From: Spirochaetae bacterium HGW-Spirochaetae-9
GTDB taxonomy: Bacteria; Spirochaetota; Spirochaetia; Treponematales; Rectinemataceae
Direction: 5' to 3'
DNA length: 5,482 nucleotides
Assembly (NCBI GenBank): GCA_002839205.1
Contig: PGXP01000129.1
Span: forward strand, 1-5,482
Positions 5,424 to 5,482 of this stretch are shown here, piece by piece (the stretch's first letter is position 1; every line of letters begins with the position of its first letter). Under the pieces are notes generated by a model, which saw only the letters and a list, made by a program, of their open reading frames with translations, made no database searches and had not been told where the DNA came from. The translations under genes were made by a program, and so were the position numbers.

Positions 5424-5482
5424 GCAGTGGACGCAGCCTTGAGCGCGTCATCGAAGCCGAACCTTCCGTGGATGGCGCAGGC
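5420..5482 (+). CDS. N-terminus of probable pirin-family protein (3' truncated)
   Basis: Only 21 codons are present. The sequence RSLERVIEAEPSVDGAG resembles the usual pirin N-terminus, a strand of the type 'R.i..v..a.p..eGaG' ahead of the first cupin domain. Pirins are cytoplasmic bicupin metal-binding proteins, often iron-dependent, and some have quercetin dioxygenase activity. The start overlaps the stop of the small-peptide gene as ATGA and has AAGGAG upstream. The fragment is too short to see metal ligands, so the family call is tentative. Confidence 0.55.
   Translation, partial: MSSGRSLERVIEAEPSVDGAG

Noticed and set aside
1..5482. CRISPR arrays, tRNA or rRNA genes, insertion sequences, attachment sites
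   Set aside because: No regularly spaced repeats, cloverleaf-type sequences, transposase motifs or long terminal inverted repeats were seen by reading both strands.

Overview
The window is a GC-rich bacterial chromosome segment with dense gene packing. It holds two divergent transcription units, plus the ends of two genes cut by the window edges. Three consecutive lipoprotein genes (lipoboxes ending ASC, VSC and ASC) with LPP20/CsgG-like features, next to hsp33, point to a diderm bacterium. My best guess is a spirochaete of the Treponema/Spirochaeta type, but this rests on general protein style and not on any marker gene.

Left part: bases 2-136 (+) are the last 44 codons of a gene whose C-terminus looks like an outer-membrane beta-strand. 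It converges, with a 28-nt gap, on a three-gene minus-strand operon read from 3334 down to 165. The operon encodes a 331-aa lipoprotein, a 220-aa LPP20-like lipoprotein and a 489-aa multidomain lipoprotein with an LPP20-like N-terminus and a CsgG/LpoB-like C-terminus. The last two genes overlap by 4 nt (ATGA), so co-translation is likely. All three products are predicted envelope lipoproteins and may form one complex.

Centre: a 162-nt divergent region (3335-3496) carries a candidate promoter for each direction. The leftward one (TTGGCT-18-TACAAT) gives a short 5' leader with a Shine-Dalgarno site. The rightward one (TTGACC-18-TACATT) would start transcription on the A of the hsp33 ATG, predicting a leaderless mRNA. 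Its sequence contains a 12-bp near-perfect inverted repeat and an 8-bp direct repeat with 10-bp period, a candidate operator.

Right part: hsp33 (hslO), with all four zinc/redox cysteines, overlaps by GTGA a compact TtcA-like PP-loop tRNA thiolase with intact SGGKDS and CxxC motifs. An AT-rich 86-nt gap follows, then a 46-codon gene for a very charged peptide with a strong ribosome binding site. That gene overlaps by ATGA the start of a probable pirin-family gene that runs off the window. The right-hand genes share a theme of thiol, Fe-S and iron chemistry, which suggests a redox-stress neighbourhood; this is inference.
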